Below, one piece after another: positions 8,538 through 17,120 of a stretch of 54,017 nucleotides of DNA. The notes beneath the pieces were generated by a model, which saw only the letters and a list, made by a program, of their open reading frames with translations, had not been told where the DNA came from and ran no database searches. The stretch is from positions 1 through 54,017 of the forward strand of contig DASTYK010000027.1 in the NCBI GenBank assembly GCA_035764935.1, in the 5' to 3' direction. Within the stretch, counting starts at the first letter, position 1. Each line of letters opens with the position of its first letter. Source of the stretch: Longimicrobiales bacterium. Its GTDB lineage: Bacteria > Gemmatimonadota > Gemmatimonadetes > Longimicrobiales > RSA9. The position numbers and the translations under genes were made by a program.

Positions 8538-9941
8538 CTACGCCGATTCGCCTGCCGTGATCGGCAGCATCACGTAGAAGCAGGTCCCGTGCTCCGGCTC
8601 GCTTTCCACGCGGATGTGGCCGTTGCTCTGGCGCACGATGCCATACGCCATGGAAAGGCCGAGGCCGGTGCCGCGCCCGACCGGCTTGGTCGTGAAGTAT
8701 GGATCGAAGATGCGCGCCATGGTGCCGGCGCTCATGCCCACGCCCGTGTCACGCGCCTGAACGACCGCGTAGCGGCCGGGCTGGATCTCCAGCTCCCGTG
8801 CACGGTCGGGGGACACGGTCTCCGACACGGTCTGGATGCGGAACGATCCGCCGCGCGGCATCGCGTCGCGCGCGTTCGTCGCGAGGTTCAGCAGCACCTG
8901 TGTGAGCTGGCCCGCATCGGCGTGCACCTGCAGCGGCATGTCGGCGAGGTCCAGCTCCAGCCGGATGTCTTCGCCGATGATGCGATGCAGCAGCCGCGCG
9001 ATGTCGCGCACGACATCGTTCAGGTCGAGCGGCCGGGGCTGCAGGATCTGCCGGCGCGAGAACGCCAGGAGCTGGCGGGTCAGGAGGCGGGCGCGGTCTG
9101 CCGCAATGAGCATCGCCTCGACCTCCGGCCGGACGTCGCTGTTCGGCGGCAACGCCGCCATCGCGAACTGTCCGTGCCCCATCATGGCGGTGAGCAGGTT
9201 GTTGAAGTCATGTGCGATGCCGCCCGCGAGCGTGCCGATCGACTCCATCTTCTGCGACTGCTGCAGCCGCGCCTCCAGCTCACGCTGCTCGGTGATGTCG
9301 TTCAGCGCGCCGATGAGTCGCACCATCTCGCCCGCCATGTCACGCTGCATCATGGCGGTCGCGTGGATCGCGCGCTCCGTTCCATTCGGCAGCTGCAGCC
9401 GGTACTCGACCTGCGTCCTGCCACCGCGCTCCATGAACCGGTCCAGCTCGCGCCGGACGCGCTCCCGGTCTTCGGGATGCACGAACTCCAGGTAGCGTTC
9501 GATGGTCATGCGCTCGGCCGGATGCATGCCGAGTGCGCGTCGCAGCTCCTCCGCGACTTCCATGTCGTTGGTGCGCAGGTCCCACACCCACAGGTACAGC
9601 CCGGTCGCCTCGATCGCGATGCGGACCTGCTCCTCCTGCCGCCTCAGCCGCTCCGCAGCGGTGCGCAGCGCCCGCGCCTGGTCGTCGAAGGCATGCTCCA
9701 GCTCCAGCTGGCGGCGCATCAGCACCGACGCGAGCACGCCGACCACGATCCCCGCGGCGATGTAGGCGACGCGGAAGACCGCTGAGTCCACGCCCGCTCC
9801 CTGCTCGAATGCGACCCCGAGCAGGATCGTGAACGCGGCAAAGCCGCCGGGCACGACGAACCTGCGAACGCCGCTGCGGCCGTCGCCAATGAGAAGGCGC
9901 GACACCCCACGTCGTGCAGGGCGCCGCGCCTCGTCTGTCAT
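8538..9941 (-). CDS. PAS-domain sensor histidine kinase
   Basis: A 467-residue membrane sensor kinase with two N-terminal membrane segments (residues ~30-75), a coiled region and a PAS domain (~105-220, VWDLRTND to ALNDITEQ). A HisKA domain carries the phospho-acceptor His244 in GGIAHDFNNLL. The HATPase domain has N box LNLATNARDAMP, G1 box ARDTGVGM, F box DPYFTTKP and G2 box GTGLGL. The HDFNN-type H box groups it with NtrB-like kinases. ATG at 9941 is used; an upstream TTG at 9956 would add five residues, and neither has a strong ribosome site. There is no fused receiver and no adjacent response regulator; the nearest is at 30324-30716. Confidence 0.9.
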   Translation of the reverse strand: MTDEARRPARRGVSRLLIGDGRSGVRRFVVPGGFAAFTILLGVAFEQGAGVDSAVFRVAYIAAGIVVGVLASVLMRRQLELEHAFDDQARALRTAAERLRRQEEQVRIAIEATGLYLWVWDLRTNDMEVAEELRRALGMHPAERMTIERYLEFVHPEDRERVRRELDRFMERGGRTQVEYRLQLPNGTERAIHATAMMQRDMAGEMVRLIGALNDITEQRELEARLQQSQKMESIGTLAGGIAHDFNNLLTAMMGHGQFAMAALPPNSDVRPEVEAMLIAADRARLLTRQLLAFSRRQILQPRPLDLNDVVRDIARLLHRIIGEDIRLELDLADMPLQVHADAGQLTQVLLNLATNARDAMPRGGSFRIQTVSETVSPDRARELEIQPGRYAVVQARDTGVGMSAGTMARIFDPYFTTKPVGRGTGLGLSMAYGIVRQSNGHIRVESEPEHGTCFYVMLPITAGESA

Positions 9942-9963
9942 CGGGTCGCTGTCCAAGAGTGGC

Positions 9964-12093
9964 TCAGTACTGCGCGATGCTTTCGATGGCGCTCAGCACG
10001 TTCTCCGTCTGCGGCAGGATCGCGTCCTCGAGCTGGGGCGAGTAGGCGACCCACGTGTCGAGCGACGCGACGCGCCGGACCGGTGCGTCCAGCCAGGGGA
10101 ACAGCTCGTCCGCGACCCGCGCCGCGATCTCCGAGCCGATGCCCCAGGAGAGCGCGTCCTCGTGCGCAATGATCACGCGGTTGGTCTTCTGCACGCTCGC
10201 GGCGATCGTCTCCATGTCCAGCGGGTTGAGCGAGCGCAGGTCCACCACCTCGACGCTGATGCCGCGCTCCTCCGCCTGCTTGGCAGCGTTGAGCGACCGC
10301 TGCACCAGCGCGCCGCACGCGATCACGCTGACGTCCGTGCCCTCGCGCACCACCTTCGCCTTGCCGAACGGCACCATGAAGTTCGGGCCCGGGTCCTTCC
10401 CCTTGTTGTAGACCTGGCGATACAGGTGCTTGTGCTCCAGGAACAGCACCGGATCCTCGCAGCGGATCGCCGTGCGCAGCAGACCGTTCGCGTCCTCCGC
10501 CGTCGCGGGCAGCACGACGCGCAGCCCGGGCGTGTGCGTGAACAGCGTCTCGCCCGTCTGCGAGTGGTAGATCGCGCCACCCTTCAGGTAGCCGCCGTAG
10601 GCGACACGGATCACGACCGGCGCATCCCACGCATTCGCCGAGCGGTAGCGCATGGTGGCCAGCTCGTCGCGGATCTGCATCATCGCCGGCCAGATGTAGT
10701 CGAAGAACTGGATCTCCACGACCGGCCGGAGTCCGCGTAGCGCCATGCCGATCGCGCGCCCGACGATGTTCGCCTCCGCCAGCGGCGAGTTGAAGACGCG
10801 GTTGCTGCCGAACCGGCGCTGCAGGCCATACGTGCACTTGAAGACGCCGCCCTTGCCCTTGCACTCCTCCAGCACGTCCTCGCGCGAGGCGTCGGCGACG
10901 TCCTGGCCGAACACGACGATGCGCGGGTCGCGCTCCATCTCGTCACGCAGGCACGCGTTGATGAGATCGACCATGGTCGTCTCGTTGCCGCGGTACTGCG
11001 GGTCATCCTCGGTGTCGAACGGCTCCGCGGTCGGATCGACCTCTTCCGAGTAGAGCCAGCGCATGGCGGTCTCGGGCGCCGGCTGCGGCTGCTCCAGCGC
11101 GCGGTCGCTCGCGGCCTTCACCTCGCTGGTGATCTCTTCCTCGATCGCCTTCAGTTCCTCGTCGGTCGCGAGGCCGTTCTCGACGAGATGCGCGCGCAGC
11201 CGGTTGATCGGGTCGCGCTGCTCGTCATCGGCGCGCTCCGTCTGCGGCCGGTACATCTGGTCGTCGTCGGAGAGCGAATGCGAGTAGCGCCGGACCACGT
11301 GCGCGTGCAGCAGGGCGGGGCCCCTGCGCTGACGACAGTGCTCGACCACTCGCTGCGCGGCCTCGTAGCTCGCGAACACGTCGTTGCCGTCACACTCCTC
11401 GATCAGCAGCCCCGGCATTCCGGTGAGCAGCTTGCTCACGCTGCCGCCCGCCGTGTTGACCTCGACAGGCACCGAGATCGCAAAGCCGTTGTCCTCGACC
11501 ACGAAGAGCACGGGCAGCTTCAGGTTGCACGCCGTGTTCATCGCTTCCCAGAACTCCCCCTCCGACGTCTGCCCCTCACCCGTCGTCACGACCACGATCT
11601 CGTCGTCCGCGAACTCCTCGATCCCGTTGCGCATCGCGTCGTCGCGACTGGCGCGCATGGCCGTCTCGGCGGCTCCGACAGCCTGCAGGAACTGCGTGCC
11701 GGTGGGCGAAGACGTGCTCGTGATGCGCAGCTTCCGGTGCCCCCAGTGCGCCGGCATCTGGCGGCCGCCGCTCGACGGATCGCTCTCCGCTGCAACCGCC
11801 TGCAGCAGGTGCTCGTACGGGGTCATGCCGAGCGCCTGCGTGAACGCGCGATCCCGGTAGTAGAAAAAGAACCAGTCGGAGCCGGGCCGCAGGTGCTCCG
11901 CGAGTGCGACCTGTACGGCTTCGTGGCCCGCGCCCGAGATCTGGAAGAAGATCTTGTTCTGCCGCTTCAGCAGGATCTCCTGGTCGTCCGTCCGCCGCGC
12001 GGCGACCATCGTTCGATAGAGGCGCAGCAGCGTCTCGCGGTCGAGCGTAGTCTTCGGCTGCTTGCGCCGGACCGTCTTCGTCCTGGTTGCCAT
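9964..12093 (-). CDS. Fused E1 alpha-beta subunits of a 2-oxoacid dehydrogenase
   Basis: A 709-residue thiamine-diphosphate enzyme joining E1 alpha (residues ~15-340) to E1 beta (~375-709) through an acidic linker. This would decarboxylate pyruvate or a branched-chain 2-oxoacid and pass the acyl group to an E2 lipoamide. E1 alpha shows FYYRDRA, the ThDP motif beginning GEGQTSEG (GEG instead of the usual GDG) and ending VEDN, and [11 protein letters not shown], the phosphorylation-loop equivalent. E1 beta shows [18 protein letters not shown] and [12 protein letters not shown]. The start is ATG 12093: a TATAAT -10 box lies at 12172-12177, so the TTG at 12165 would sit at the transcript 5' end. 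No E2 or E3 gene is adjacent. Confidence 0.9.
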   Translation of the reverse strand: MATRTKTVRRKQPKTTLDRETLLRLYRTMVAARRTDDQEILLKRQNKIFFQISGAGHEAVQVALAEHLRPGSDWFFFYYRDRAFTQALGMTPYEHLLQAVAAESDPSSGGRQMPAHWGHRKLRITSTSSPTGTQFLQAVGAAETAMRASRDDAMRNGIEEFADDEIVVVTTGEGQTSEGEFWEAMNTACNLKLPVLFVVEDNGFAISVPVEVNTAGGSVSKLLTGMPGLLIEECDGNDVFASYEAAQRVVEHCRQRRGPALLHAHVVRRYSHSLSDDDQMYRPQTERADDEQRDPINRLRAHLVENGLATDEELKAIEEEITSEVKAASDRALEQPQPAPETAMRWLYSEEVDPTAEPFDTEDDPQYRGNETTMVDLINACLRDEMERDPRIVVFGQDVADASREDVLEECKGKGGVFKCTYGLQRRFGSNRVFNSPLAEANIVGRAIGMALRGLRPVVEIQFFDYIWPAMMQIRDELATMRYRSANAWDAPVVIRVAYGGYLKGGAIYHSQTGETLFTHTPGLRVVLPATAEDANGLLRTAIRCEDPVLFLEHKHLYRQVYNKGKDPGPNFMVPFGKAKVVREGTDVSVIACGALVQRSLNAAKQAEERGISVEVVDLRSLNPLDMETIAASVQKTNRVIIAHEDALSWGIGSEIAARVADELFPWLDAPVRRVASLDTWVAYSPQLEDAILPQTENVLSAIESIAQY

Positions 12094-12171
12094 GGGGAGC
12101 TCGGGTTGGATCTGCAAACCTGCGACCGGCAACGACTTGGAAGTGTTCGAGGGCGGTCGCGACAATGGCCT

Positions 12172-12177
12172 ATTATA
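12172..12177 (-). promoter_or_regulatory. -10 box TATAAT for the E1 fusion gene
   Basis: A perfect TATAAT reads on the minus strand, about 80 bases upstream of the E1 start codon, in otherwise GC-rich DNA. No convincing -35 hexamer is present at 16-18 bases. It helps reject the upstream TTG as start codon. Confidence 0.6.
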
Positions 12178-12209
12178 CCCGCCGATGCGCGGGCCGGCCA
12201 GTGCCGGCG

Positions 12210-12239
12210 TTTACACGCCCGCGCGCGCGCCGGTAGATT
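12210..12239 (+). promoter_or_regulatory. Promoter for the 12270-15872 operon
   Basis: TTTACA (12210-12215) and TAGATT (12234-12239) are separated by 18 bases, a good housekeeping-type promoter. The start codon at 12270 is about 25 bases downstream of the expected transcription start. The surrounding GCCGGTAGATTC recurs upstream of the gene at 15951. Confidence 0.55.
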
Positions 12240-12269
12240 CGGGCGGTCGTTTCACAGGGGAGCTCCAGC

Positions 12270-12518
12270 GTGTCGACATCACCGATTCTCGGCTACGCGG
12301 CCATGGCACTGCGCCGACCGACGCTGATCCCGTCGCTGCTGCGGGCGGGCTGGCGCTTCCGTGCGCGCGACTGGTGGCGTCGTCCGCCGTTCCTGCCCGT
12401 GCCGCCGAAGACGTACATGGCGTGGCGGAACGAGACCGCCTTTGGTACGCAGGATACCCGAACGCCACCGGACCTGCTGGCGCGCTATCTCCAGTGGACG
12501 GAGTCGATGCGACGATGA
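12270..12518 (+). CDS. Small basic Trp/Arg-rich conserved-type protein
   Basis: An 82-residue basic protein with no assigned function. It has an amphipathic N-terminal half (YAAMALRRPTLIPSLLRAGWRF) and the sequence RARDWWRRPPFLPVPPKTY, which suggests membrane-surface association. The start is GTG with GGGGAG upstream. Its stop overlaps the next start as ATGA (12515-12518), making it the first gene of a tightly coupled run. I recall similar short proteins from Gemmatimonadota, but this is from memory, not a search. Confidence 0.7.
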   Translation: MSTSPILGYAAMALRRPTLIPSLLRAGWRFRARDWWRRPPFLPVPPKTYMAWRNETAFGTQDTRTPPDLLARYLQWTESMRR

Positions 12519-12919
12519 AGTGGTTGCTGGTGATCCTGATCGTGCTCGGGTTTGCGTGGTCGGTGCCTGCCGGCCGCGAGCGCATCCGTGACGTGCTGCA
12601 GCCGGTGGGTGAGCAGCTCGAGCCTGTGCTCAACTGGGCGCTCGATCCCATGCGCCGCGCCGGGGCGCGGCGGGAGCTGGACTTCATCCTGCGCGCAATC
12701 GAGAACGAGCGGCAGATGGGACGGCCCTTCCCGAACCCCGCCACCTTTCACGAGTGGGTCGGCTCCAGCGTGGATGCCCTGAACGACGGGCTCGATCCAT
12801 GGGGCCAGCCGTACACGCTCGAGGTGTCGCGGCAGACCGCCACGGTCGTGTCCGCAGGGCCTGACCGCACGCGCGGCACGGCCGACGACGTAAAGGCGTC
12901 CCGCAGCTTCGGCCGCTGA
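12515..12919 (+). CDS. Membrane-anchored protein with GspG-like C-terminus
   Basis: A 134-residue protein with one N-terminal membrane segment (residues 3-16, WLLVILIVLGFAW) and no prepilin peptidase site. A helical region follows (REL DFILRAIENERQMG), then a C-terminal segment DPWGQPYTLEV, then SAGPDRTRGTADDV. That tail resembles the DPWG-x-PY ... GPDG-x-x-GT-x-DD block of type II secretion major pseudopilins (GspG). The protein may therefore be a degenerate pseudopilin-derived envelope protein. No other secretion genes are nearby. The next gene begins with GTG immediately after its stop. Confidence 0.72.
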   Translation: MKWLLVILIVLGFAWSVPAGRERIRDVLQPVGEQLEPVLNWALDPMRRAGARRELDFILRAIENERQMGRPFPNPATFHEWVGSSVDALNDGLDPWGQPYTLEVSRQTATVVSAGPDRTRGTADDVKASRSFGR

Positions 12920-14161
12920 GTGGACGGCTCGCTCCTCGAGCTGATCCAGCGCTGGATCATCGAGCTCGGACCCTGGGTCGTCTACCTGGTCACCATGCTC
13001 GAGACCGCCGCGTTCGTCGGCCTGTTCATCCCGTCCGGCCCGACCATCCTGTTCGCGGCCTTTCTCACGACGACCCGCTTCTTCGAGCTCGAGCACGTCC
13101 TGCTTGCGACGCTGCTCGGCGGCTTCAGCGGCGATCAGCTCGGCTACTGGCTCGGTCGCGCCTACGGCGTGCGCGGCGTGGTGCACGGCGGCCGGGTCGG
13201 CCGGCTCTGGCACGGCTACGAGCACAGGGCGGTGACGCTGTTCCGCCGCCACTCCGTGCTGGCCGTGTCCCTGGCACGCTGCATCGCGTTCGTGCGCACC
13301 ATCATGCCCTGGTTCGCGGGCATGAGCCGCATGCCATACGGCCGCTTCGTCCTCTACGACGTTCTCGGCGTCCTCGTCTGGGGCGTGGGCCACGTCACGC
13401 TCGGGTACCTCGCCGGCCGGAGCTGGCGCGCACTGGCGACGCTGCTCGGGTCGGCGACGGTCGCGCTCCTCGCTATCGTCGCGATCGCCGGTCTTGCCGT
13501 GTACCTGCGCCGCCGGCACGCGGCCGGCACGATGGCGGAGTCGAACGGCCTGTTCCGCGTGGGGCTGACCGGCAACATCGCGAGCGGGAAGAGCGCGGTC
13601 GAGGCCGTGTGGACGTCGCTGGGCGCGCACGTCGTGGACGCGGATGTGCTCGCGCGCGAGGCGGTCGCACCGGGCAGCGAGGGGCTCCAGCGCGTCGCCG
13701 CTCACTTCGGGGAGGAGGTGCTCCTGCCCGATGGCTCGCTCGATCGCGCCGCGGTCCGCGACATCGTGTTCCGCGACGAGGGCGCGCGCACGACGCTGGA
13801 GTCGATCGTCCATCCCGAAGTCGAGCAGCTCCGCCTCGCCCGCGAGGATGCGCTGCGCGCGCAGGGCGCTCGCATCGTGGTGCACGCGATTCCGCTGCTC
13901 TTCGAGGTCGGCATGGAGCAGGCCTTCGACATCGTCGTGCTGGTCGATGCGCCGGAGGAGGAGCGGCTGCGACGGCTCGTGGAGACGCGGAATTTGCATG
14001 AGGACGAAGCCCGGCGCATGATCGCCGCGCAGATGCCCGCGGCGGACAAGCGCGGGCGCGCAGCGATCGTGATCGAGAATGACGGTACACTGGCGGACCT
14101 GGAGCAGAGGGCGGTCGAGACATGGCGGGAGATCGAGCGGCGCGCGGGCGTATCCGCGTAG
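12920..14161 (+). CDS. coaE: DedA membrane protein fused to dephospho-CoA kinase
   Basis: A 413-residue fusion. Residues 1-200 form a DedA/SNARE-associated domain with several membrane segments (FVGLFIPSGPT, GDQLGYWLGR, FVRTIMPWFAGMSRM). Members move or flip undecaprenyl phosphate and other lipids. Residues ~212-413 form a complete dephospho-CoA kinase with P-loop G218-N-I-A-S-G-K-S225, VVDADVLAREAV, SIVHPEV and IPLLFEVGMEQAFD. This enzyme phosphorylates dephospho-CoA to CoA. An internal ATG at 13532 (M205) marks the likely ancestral kinase start, but no ribosome site precedes it and there is no intervening stop, so one fused protein is expected. Its 3' end overlaps the PHP gene by 40 bases. 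Confidence 0.88.
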   Translation: MDGSLLELIQRWIIELGPWVVYLVTMLETAAFVGLFIPSGPTILFAAFLTTTRFFELEHVLLATLLGGFSGDQLGYWLGRAYGVRGVVHGGRVGRLWHGYEHRAVTLFRRHSVLAVSLARCIAFVRTIMPWFAGMSRMPYGRFVLYDVLGVLVWGVGHVTLGYLAGRSWRALATLLGSATVALLAIVAIAGLAVYLRRRHAAGTMAESNGLFRVGLTGNIASGKSAVEAVWTSLGAHVVDADVLAREAVAPGSEGLQRVAAHFGEEVLLPDGSLDRAAVRDIVFRDEGARTTLESIVHPEVEQLRLAREDALRAQGARIVVHAIPLLFEVGMEQAFDIVVLVDAPEEERLRRLVETRNLHEDEARRMIAAQMPAADKRGRAAIVIENDGTLADLEQRAVETWREIERRAGVSA

Positions 14162-14808
14162 ACCTGCACATCCACACGAACGCGTCGTTCGACTGCCTGA
14201 CGGACCCCGTCCGGCTGGTCGAGCACGCGCTCGCCGTCGGTCTCGACCGCATCGGCGTCACGGACCACAACGAGCTGTACAACGCGCTCATGCTGAAGGA
14301 GCGCTATCCTGACCGCATCGTCGTGGGCGAAGAGGTGAAAACGGCCGAGGGCGTGGACGTGATCGGCTACCTCATCGAGCACCAGATCCCGAAGGGAACG
14401 CCTGCGCGCGAGACGTGCGAGCGCATCCGCGCGCAGGGCGGCGTCGTCTACGTTCCGCACCCGTTCGCGTCCGGCAAGGGTGGCGGTGGCCGCATCCTCG
14501 AGGAGATCCACGACCTGGTGGATGCCGTCGAAGCCTTCAACGCGCGTATTCACACGCAATCGCTGAACGAGCAGGCGGCGGAATGGGCGCAGCAGCGAGG
14601 ACTGCCCACTGGCGCCGGCTCGGATGCGCACACGCTGGCAGAGGTCGGGCGCGGGTACGTGGAATTGCCGCCGTTCGACGACACGCGCGCCTCCTTCCTC
14701 GAGGCGCTGCGCCGTGCACGCGTGTACGGCACCGAATCACCGCGCCGCGTGCATCTCGCGAGCACGTGGGCGAAGCTGCGCAGAAAGCTGCCGGGAGGTG
14801 TATCGTGA
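14122..14808 (+). CDS. PHP-domain phosphoesterase
   Basis: A 228-residue soluble PHP (polymerase and histidinol phosphatase) domain protein. Metal ligands are visible: D14-L-H16-I-H18, T47-D48-H49, G69-E70, H113 in VPHPF and D168-A-H170 in GSDAH. PHP enzymes hydrolyse phosphoesters. Relatives include histidinol phosphatase and the TrpH/YciV group acting on 3',5'-bisphosphonucleotides and RNA ends. This protein lacks the large insertion domain of some members, so its substrate is open. It overlaps the DedA-CoaE gene by 40 bases and the NrnA-like gene through GTGA, so coupled translation is likely. Confidence 0.83.
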   Translation: MAGDRAARGRIRVDLHIHTNASFDCLTDPVRLVEHALAVGLDRIGVTDHNELYNALMLKERYPDRIVVGEEVKTAEGVDVIGYLIEHQIPKGTPARETCERIRAQGGVVYVPHPFASGKGGGGRILEEIHDLVDAVEAFNARIHTQSLNEQAAEWAQQRGLPTGAGSDAHTLAEVGRGYVELPPFDDTRASFLEALRRARVYGTESPRRVHLASTWAKLRRKLPGGVS

Positions 14809-15872
14809 AGTGGCTCGAGACCCCGTCCCGGCGGGAGGAGCCGATCCGCCGCATCCTCGCGGAACTCGAGGACGCACAGGACATCGTGCTCACCACGCAC
14901 GTGAACGCGGACGGCGATGGCACCGGCTCGCAGGCCGCGTTTGCCGCACTGCTCCAGGCGCGCGGGAAACACGTCCACATCGTGAACCCGACCGCGTACC
15001 CCGAGGCATTCCGCTACCTGCTCGACGAAGAGGAAATGATCGTCGACCTGGGCGACGCACGTGCGGAGGGCGTCCTGGCGACGTGCGACACGCTGTGCGT
15101 GCTCGATACGGGCGAGTGGTCGCGCATCGGGCGAGTCGGACGCGCACTCTCGGATCGGCGCATCCTCGTGATCGATCATCACCTGCCCGGTGAGGACCCG
15201 ATCGATGGGACCGATCTGCGTGATCCGGCCGCGTGCGCGACCGGTGAGTTGGTCTACGACCTGTTCACCGCGACCGGCACCGACTGGTCCCGCCAGGCGC
15301 TGCACGGCATCTACGCGGCGATCCTGACCGACACGGGATCCTTCCGCTTTGCCAATGCAACGCCGCGCGCACATGCGATCGCCGCCGACCTCATCGCGCG
15401 CGGCGTCGATCCCGAGGAGATGTACCGGCGCATCTATGCCACCGTGCCGCTGCGCCGGATCGCCCTGCTGCGGCACGCGCTCGAGCGGCTGGACGTCGAT
15501 CCGGTGCTGCCGATCACGTGGATCACCATCGAGTCCGGTATCATGGACTCGCTCGGCTGCACGTCCGATGACCTCGACGGCGTGATCGAGCACGCGCGCT
15601 CGATCGAGGGGACGGAGGTCGCCCTGCTGTTCCGTGCGACCGCCGATGGCTCGACCAAGGTCTCGCTGCGCTCGAGTGGCGCGGTCGACGTGAACGCCGT
15701 CGCCCGCCGCTTCGGGGGCGGCGGCCACGCGAAGGCGTCGGGTGCCCTCATGGGCAAGCCGCTCCAGGAAGCGCGCCACCTGGTGCTGGAGGCGGTGCGC
15801 GAAGCCGTACGCCGGGAGCTCGGTGAACGTGGCGCGGCCGTGGAGCCGCCGGAGGAGCGTCGGGGTCCGTGA
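14805..15872 (+). CDS. NrnA-like DHH/DHHA1 oligoribonuclease / pAp phosphatase
   Basis: A 355-residue cytosolic protein with the full DHH-DHHA1 layout of NrnA: H32-V-N-A-D36-G-D38 (motif I), CVLDTGEW (motif II), VIDHHLPG (motif III), LTDTGSFRF (motif IV) and a C-terminal GGGGHAKASGA substrate-binding loop. NrnA removes nucleotides from very short RNAs and dephosphorylates 3',5'-ADP. The GTG start overlaps the PHP stop (GTGA) and is preceded by GGGAGGTG, a near-perfect ribosome site, which sets the start. The frame is open further upstream but overlaps the PHP gene. It is the last gene of the 12270-15872 run. Confidence 0.87.
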   Translation: MKWLETPSRREEPIRRILAELEDAQDIVLTTHVNADGDGTGSQAAFAALLQARGKHVHIVNPTAYPEAFRYLLDEEEMIVDLGDARAEGVLATCDTLCVLDTGEWSRIGRVGRALSDRRILVIDHHLPGEDPIDGTDLRDPAACATGELVYDLFTATGTDWSRQALHGIYAAILTDTGSFRFANATPRAHAIAADLIARGVDPEEMYRRIYATVPLRRIALLRHALERLDVDPVLPITWITIESGIMDSLGCTSDDLDGVIEHARSIEGTEVALLFRATADGSTKVSLRSSGAVDVNAVARRFGGGGHAKASGALMGKPLQEARHLVLEAVREAVRRELGERGAAVEPPEERRGP

Positions 15873-15884
15873 CGCGGCCGGGCT

Positions 15885-15912
15885 TTGCCGGGTGGCGGCC
15901 GGCCGGTAGATT
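15885..15912 (+). promoter_or_regulatory. Promoter for the TIGR00300 gene
   Basis: TTGCCG (15885-15890) and TAGATT (15907-15912) are 16 bases apart, about 38 bases upstream of the ATG at 15951. The block GCCGGTAGATTC is shared with the promoter at 12210-12239. Confidence 0.45.
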
Positions 15913-15950
15913 CCGCGCCGACCCGTCCCGATGAAAGGCAGCCAAACCGC

Positions 15951-17120
15951 ATGTCATTCGTCTACCAGCCACCCGCATTCGACGAGCCGCCCCTCCGCGA
16001 TGCACCGGACGCCCGCTTCGTCCCGGCCCCTGCGGACGGTGTGCTGCCCGATGATTTCTTTGCGACGACCAACCTGCCCACCTACGTGCGCGTGAAGGGC
16101 ACGTGGCGCCTGCCGCGCTTTCCGCGCATGGACGGCGCTCTCGTGCTGGAGGACGACGGCTCCGTCCGTATCGTCGAGGCGCGCTACGTGACCGCCGGCC
16201 AGCCCGTCGCGACCGGCTACGCCGAGGACGGCAGCGAGGGCATCTTCGTGCACACGTCCGCGTTCATGGGAAGCGACGAGCCGGGCGAGTTCGCCTTCAT
16301 GCGTTCCGCTGTCAGCCGCGAGAAGCCGGTCGACTACCCGGAGCTCGCGCGCATGCTGCACGAGGAGCGCGAGCGCGGCGGTCACGTCGTGTGGGTCGTC
16401 GGACCCGCCGTTCTCCACGCGCGGGGACGCGACGTCATCACCTGGTTCATCGAGAACGGCTACGTCAACGCGTTCCTCGGCGGCAACGCGGTCGCCGTGC
16501 ACGACATCGAGCAGGCCCTGATGGGCACGACGCTCGGGATGGATCGCAGCGGACGACCCGTCTCCGGCGGCCACGCGTTCCACATGCGGGCCATCAACCA
16601 GATCGCACGGGCCGGCTCGATCCGCGGCGCCGTCGAGCAGGGGCTCCTCGACAACGGGATCATGCACGCCTGCGTCCGCAACGACGTCCCGTTCGTGCTG
16701 GCCGGCTCGATCCGCGACGATGGGCCGCTGCCGGACACCGTCGCAGACGTGGTGCGCGCCCAGGAGCTGATGCGCGAGCATGCACAGAAGGCAACCATGG
16801 CGATCATGGTGGCCACCGCACTCCATGCAATCGCCTTCGGAAACATGCTGCCCGCGTACGTGCAGGAAAGCGAAACCGAGCTGCGGCCGCTCACGACGAT
16901 TGCCGTCGACTCCTCCGAGTTCGTCGTGAGCAAGCTGAAGGACCGCGGAACGCACCAGGCGTTCGGCGTCATCACCAACGCGCAGGACTTCCTGCACGTG
17001 CTGCGCTACTTCGTGGAGCAGCTCCAGCCGGGTCGCGGCGAGCCCGCACCCGGACCGCCGCCCGCCACCGTTGACGCACCGCCACGCGAGATCAGCGACC
17101 GCGGCAGAGTCGGGGCATGA
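15951..17120 (+). CDS. TIGR00300 / LOR-SDH region protein (archaeal-type ornithine cyclodeaminase)
   Basis: A 389-residue protein with two parts: an N-terminal LOR/SDH-bifunctional-enzyme region (VLPDDFFATTNLPTYVRV, residues ~35-150) and a C-terminal NAD-dependent region with NGYVNAFLGGNAVAVHDIE, PFVLAGSIRDDGPLPD and TIAVDSSEFVVSKL. This layout is that of TIGR00300 proteins. The methanococcal and cyanobacterial (AgrE C-terminal) representatives convert ornithine to proline with loss of ammonia, so ornithine cyclodeaminase is the best functional guess. ATG at 15951 is the natural start. Its stop overlaps the next start (ATGA). speA and speB lie a few kilobases downstream, which fits arginine/ornithine metabolism. 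Confidence 0.82.
   Translation: MSFVYQPPAFDEPPLRDAPDARFVPAPADGVLPDDFFATTNLPTYVRVKGTWRLPRFPRMDGALVLEDDGSVRIVEARYVTAGQPVATGYAEDGSEGIFVHTSAFMGSDEPGEFAFMRSAVSREKPVDYPELARMLHEERERGGHVVWVVGPAVLHARGRDVITWFIENGYVNAFLGGNAVAVHDIEQALMGTTLGMDRSGRPVSGGHAFHMRAINQIARAGSIRGAVEQGLLDNGIMHACVRNDVPFVLAGSIRDDGPLPDTVADVVRAQELMREHAQKATMAIMVATALHAIAFGNMLPAYVQESETELRPLTTIAVDSSEFVVSKLKDRGTHQAFGVITNAQDFLHVLRYFVEQLQPGRGEPAPGPPPATVDAPPREISDRGRVGA

Noticed and set aside
12165-12165. TTG start for the E1 fusion protein
   Set aside because: It falls at the expected transcript 5' end just after the TATAAT box, leaving no leader; ATG at 12093 is used.
13532-14161. Separate dephospho-CoA kinase gene starting at the internal ATG
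   Set aside because: No ribosome site precedes the ATG and the frame is continuous with DedA, so a fusion is the simpler reading. Kept as a testable alternative in the findings.
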